Positions 14,087 to 14,697 of a stretch of 14,697 bases of DNA are shown in pieces. Position numbers and translations under genes: made by a program. Source of the stretch: Stenotrophomonas maltophilia (GTDB lineage: Bacteria; Pseudomonadota; Gammaproteobacteria; Xanthomonadales; Xanthomonadaceae); the NCBI GenBank assembly GCA_002387845.1, contig DGLB01000025.1, positions 31,539-46,235 on the forward strand, given 5' to 3'. Every line of letters starts with the position of its first letter. Positions within the stretch are counted from its first letter, which is position 1. Below the pieces are notes generated by a model that was given only the letters and a program-made list of their open reading frames with translations, was not told the origin of the DNA and did no database searches.

Positions 14087-14697
14087 TCAGCGCGGGCCGC
14101 GCGGCTTGAAGCCGTCGCGACGCGGCGGACGGTCGTTGCCGCCCGGGCCACCGCGATGGCCGCCCGGCTTGCCCGGGCCACGGCCGAACTTCGGCTTGAA
14201 CGGCGCGCGGGCCGACGGGGTCAGGTCTTCACCCGGCTCCACCCGACGCATGTGAAGCTGCTGGCCGGCCACCCACACCTTCTTCAGGTGGCTGAGCAGA
14301 TCGGCCGGCATTTCCGCCGGCAGGTCCAGCACCGAGAAGTCGTCATGGATGTCGATGCGGCCGATGTAACGGCTTTCCAGGCCGGCTTCGTTGGCGATCG
14401 CGCCGACGATGTTGCCCGGCTTCACGCCGTGAACGTGGCCGACTTCGATACGGAAGGTTTCCATGCCGGCTTCCGGCGCACCGCGCGGGGCGATGTCGCG
14501 ACGCGGAGCGCGCTCGAAACCGCCGTCGTTCTGGCCGAAGTCGCCTTCCGGACGCGGACCGCGCACGGCGCGCTCGTCATCGCGACGCGGGCCACGTTCG
14601 AAGCGCGGTTCAAAACGCGCCGGGCGCTCACCACGGTCCGCACGCTCATGGCGTTCACGCGGTGCGCGCTCTTCACGCGCGCCGCGCACCGGCGGGG
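14087..14697 (-). CDS. deaD: DeaD-type DEAD-box RNA helicase, C-terminal part (5' end beyond window)
   Basis: Only the last 202 residues or so are in the window; the frame runs off the right edge at 14697, so the helicase core is not visible. The segment METFRIEVGHVHGVK...ANEAGLESRYIGRI (about 14340-14461) and the following DDFSVLDLPAEMPADLLSHLKKVWV match the DbpA/CsdA-type RNA-binding domain (about 14237-14461) at the end of DeaD. DeaD is a cold-shock helicase that unwinds structured RNA and aids 50S ribosome assembly. Upstream of it (14462-14697) and downstream (14087-14236) are low-complexity Arg/Gly/Glu-rich tails with RGG- and RGPR-like runs, typical of disordered RNA-binding regions. 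GTG and ATG codons inside the window are internal, not starts. The TGA at 14087-14089 is followed by the composite repeat and a terminator. Confidence 0.88.
   Translation of the reverse strand, partial: PPVRGAREERAPRERHERADRGERPARFEPRFERGPRRDDERAVRGPRPEGDFGQNDGGFERAPRRDIAPRGAPEAGMETFRIEVGHVHGVKPGNIVGAIANEAGLESRYIGRIDIHDDFSVLDLPAEMPADLLSHLKKVWVAGQQLHMRRVEPGEDLTPSARAPFKPKFGRGPGKPGGHRGGPGGNDRPPRRDGFKPRGPR

Noticed and set aside
11593..14109. An 838-codon open frame on the plus strand antisense to the PAS-GGDEF-EAL gene
   Set aside because: The translation is a His/Gln/Arg-rich, domain-free sequence typical of the antisense frame in very GC-rich genes. The minus strand encodes a protein with complete PAS, GGDEF and EAL motifs.
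13843..14181. N-terminal extension of the PAS-GGDEF-EAL frame up to 14181
   Set aside because: It would pass through a strong terminator hairpin and the deaD 3' end. The ATG at 13842 has AGGAGG upstream and precedes the first transmembrane helix.

Overview
The window is a compact, very GC-rich chromosomal segment from a gammaproteobacterium of the Xanthomonadaceae/Lysobacteraceae type, most likely Stenotrophomonas. Two things support this. First, there are short palindromic REP elements headed by the tetranucleotide GTAG, of the kind known from Stenotrophomonas maltophilia (SMAG repeats). Second, the protein families (several c-di-GMP enzymes, RluF, DeaD) and their sequence style fit that family. 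No prophage, insertion sequence, tRNA, rRNA or CRISPR array is visible, and the gene content looks like ordinary core chromosome. The genus call is inference, not a database result.

Layout from left to right. (1) 69-3522, minus strand: a secreted or periplasmic beta-lactamase-fold serine hydrolase, followed by an ABC exporter half-transporter, with a REP hairpin in the 43-nt gap. (2) 3646-4892, plus strand: a two-gene operon of a VOC/glyoxalase-fold protein and a DUF72 TIM-barrel protein sharing an ATGA stop/start overlap. (3) 4910-5545, minus strand: a six-helix Pr6Pr-type membrane protein, divergent from a plus-strand EamA/DMT transporter (5583-6530) across only 37 nt. (4) An inverted REP pair (6534-6598). 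(5) A long minus-strand block, 6595-13842, read right to left: a membrane-bound PAS-GGDEF-EAL protein, a 7TM-DISM-GGDEF diguanylate cyclase, the 23S rRNA pseudouridine synthase RluF, a GAF-GGDEF diguanylate cyclase, and an SMC/OLD-like AAA ATPase. (6) 13983-14080: a probable bidirectional intrinsic terminator and a composite palindromic repeat. (7) 14087 to the right edge, minus strand: the C-terminal part of the cold-shock DEAD-box RNA helicase DeaD.

The main functional theme is cyclic di-GMP. Three GGDEF proteins lie within about 6 kb, each with a different sensory input: a periplasmic/PAS sensor, a 7TM-DISM sensor and a cytosolic GAF domain. They also differ in feedback control. Two carry an RxxD inhibitory site at the right spacing before GG(D/E)EF; the GAF protein does not. 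The GAF-GGDEF gene is separated by 4 nt from the AAA ATPase gene, suggesting co-translation, although no link between the two is established.

The most distinctive DNA-level feature is the relation between GTAG repeats and stop codons. The ATPase stop TAG lies inside the GTAG head of a canonical REP. The serine hydrolase stop lies in the outer GTAG of another REP. The DISM-GGDEF stop lies in the GTAG of a degenerate REP-like hairpin. I found no convincing evidence of a wholly new system. The best candidates for a second look are the GAF-GGDEF/ATPase pair and the stop-codon-embedded REPs.
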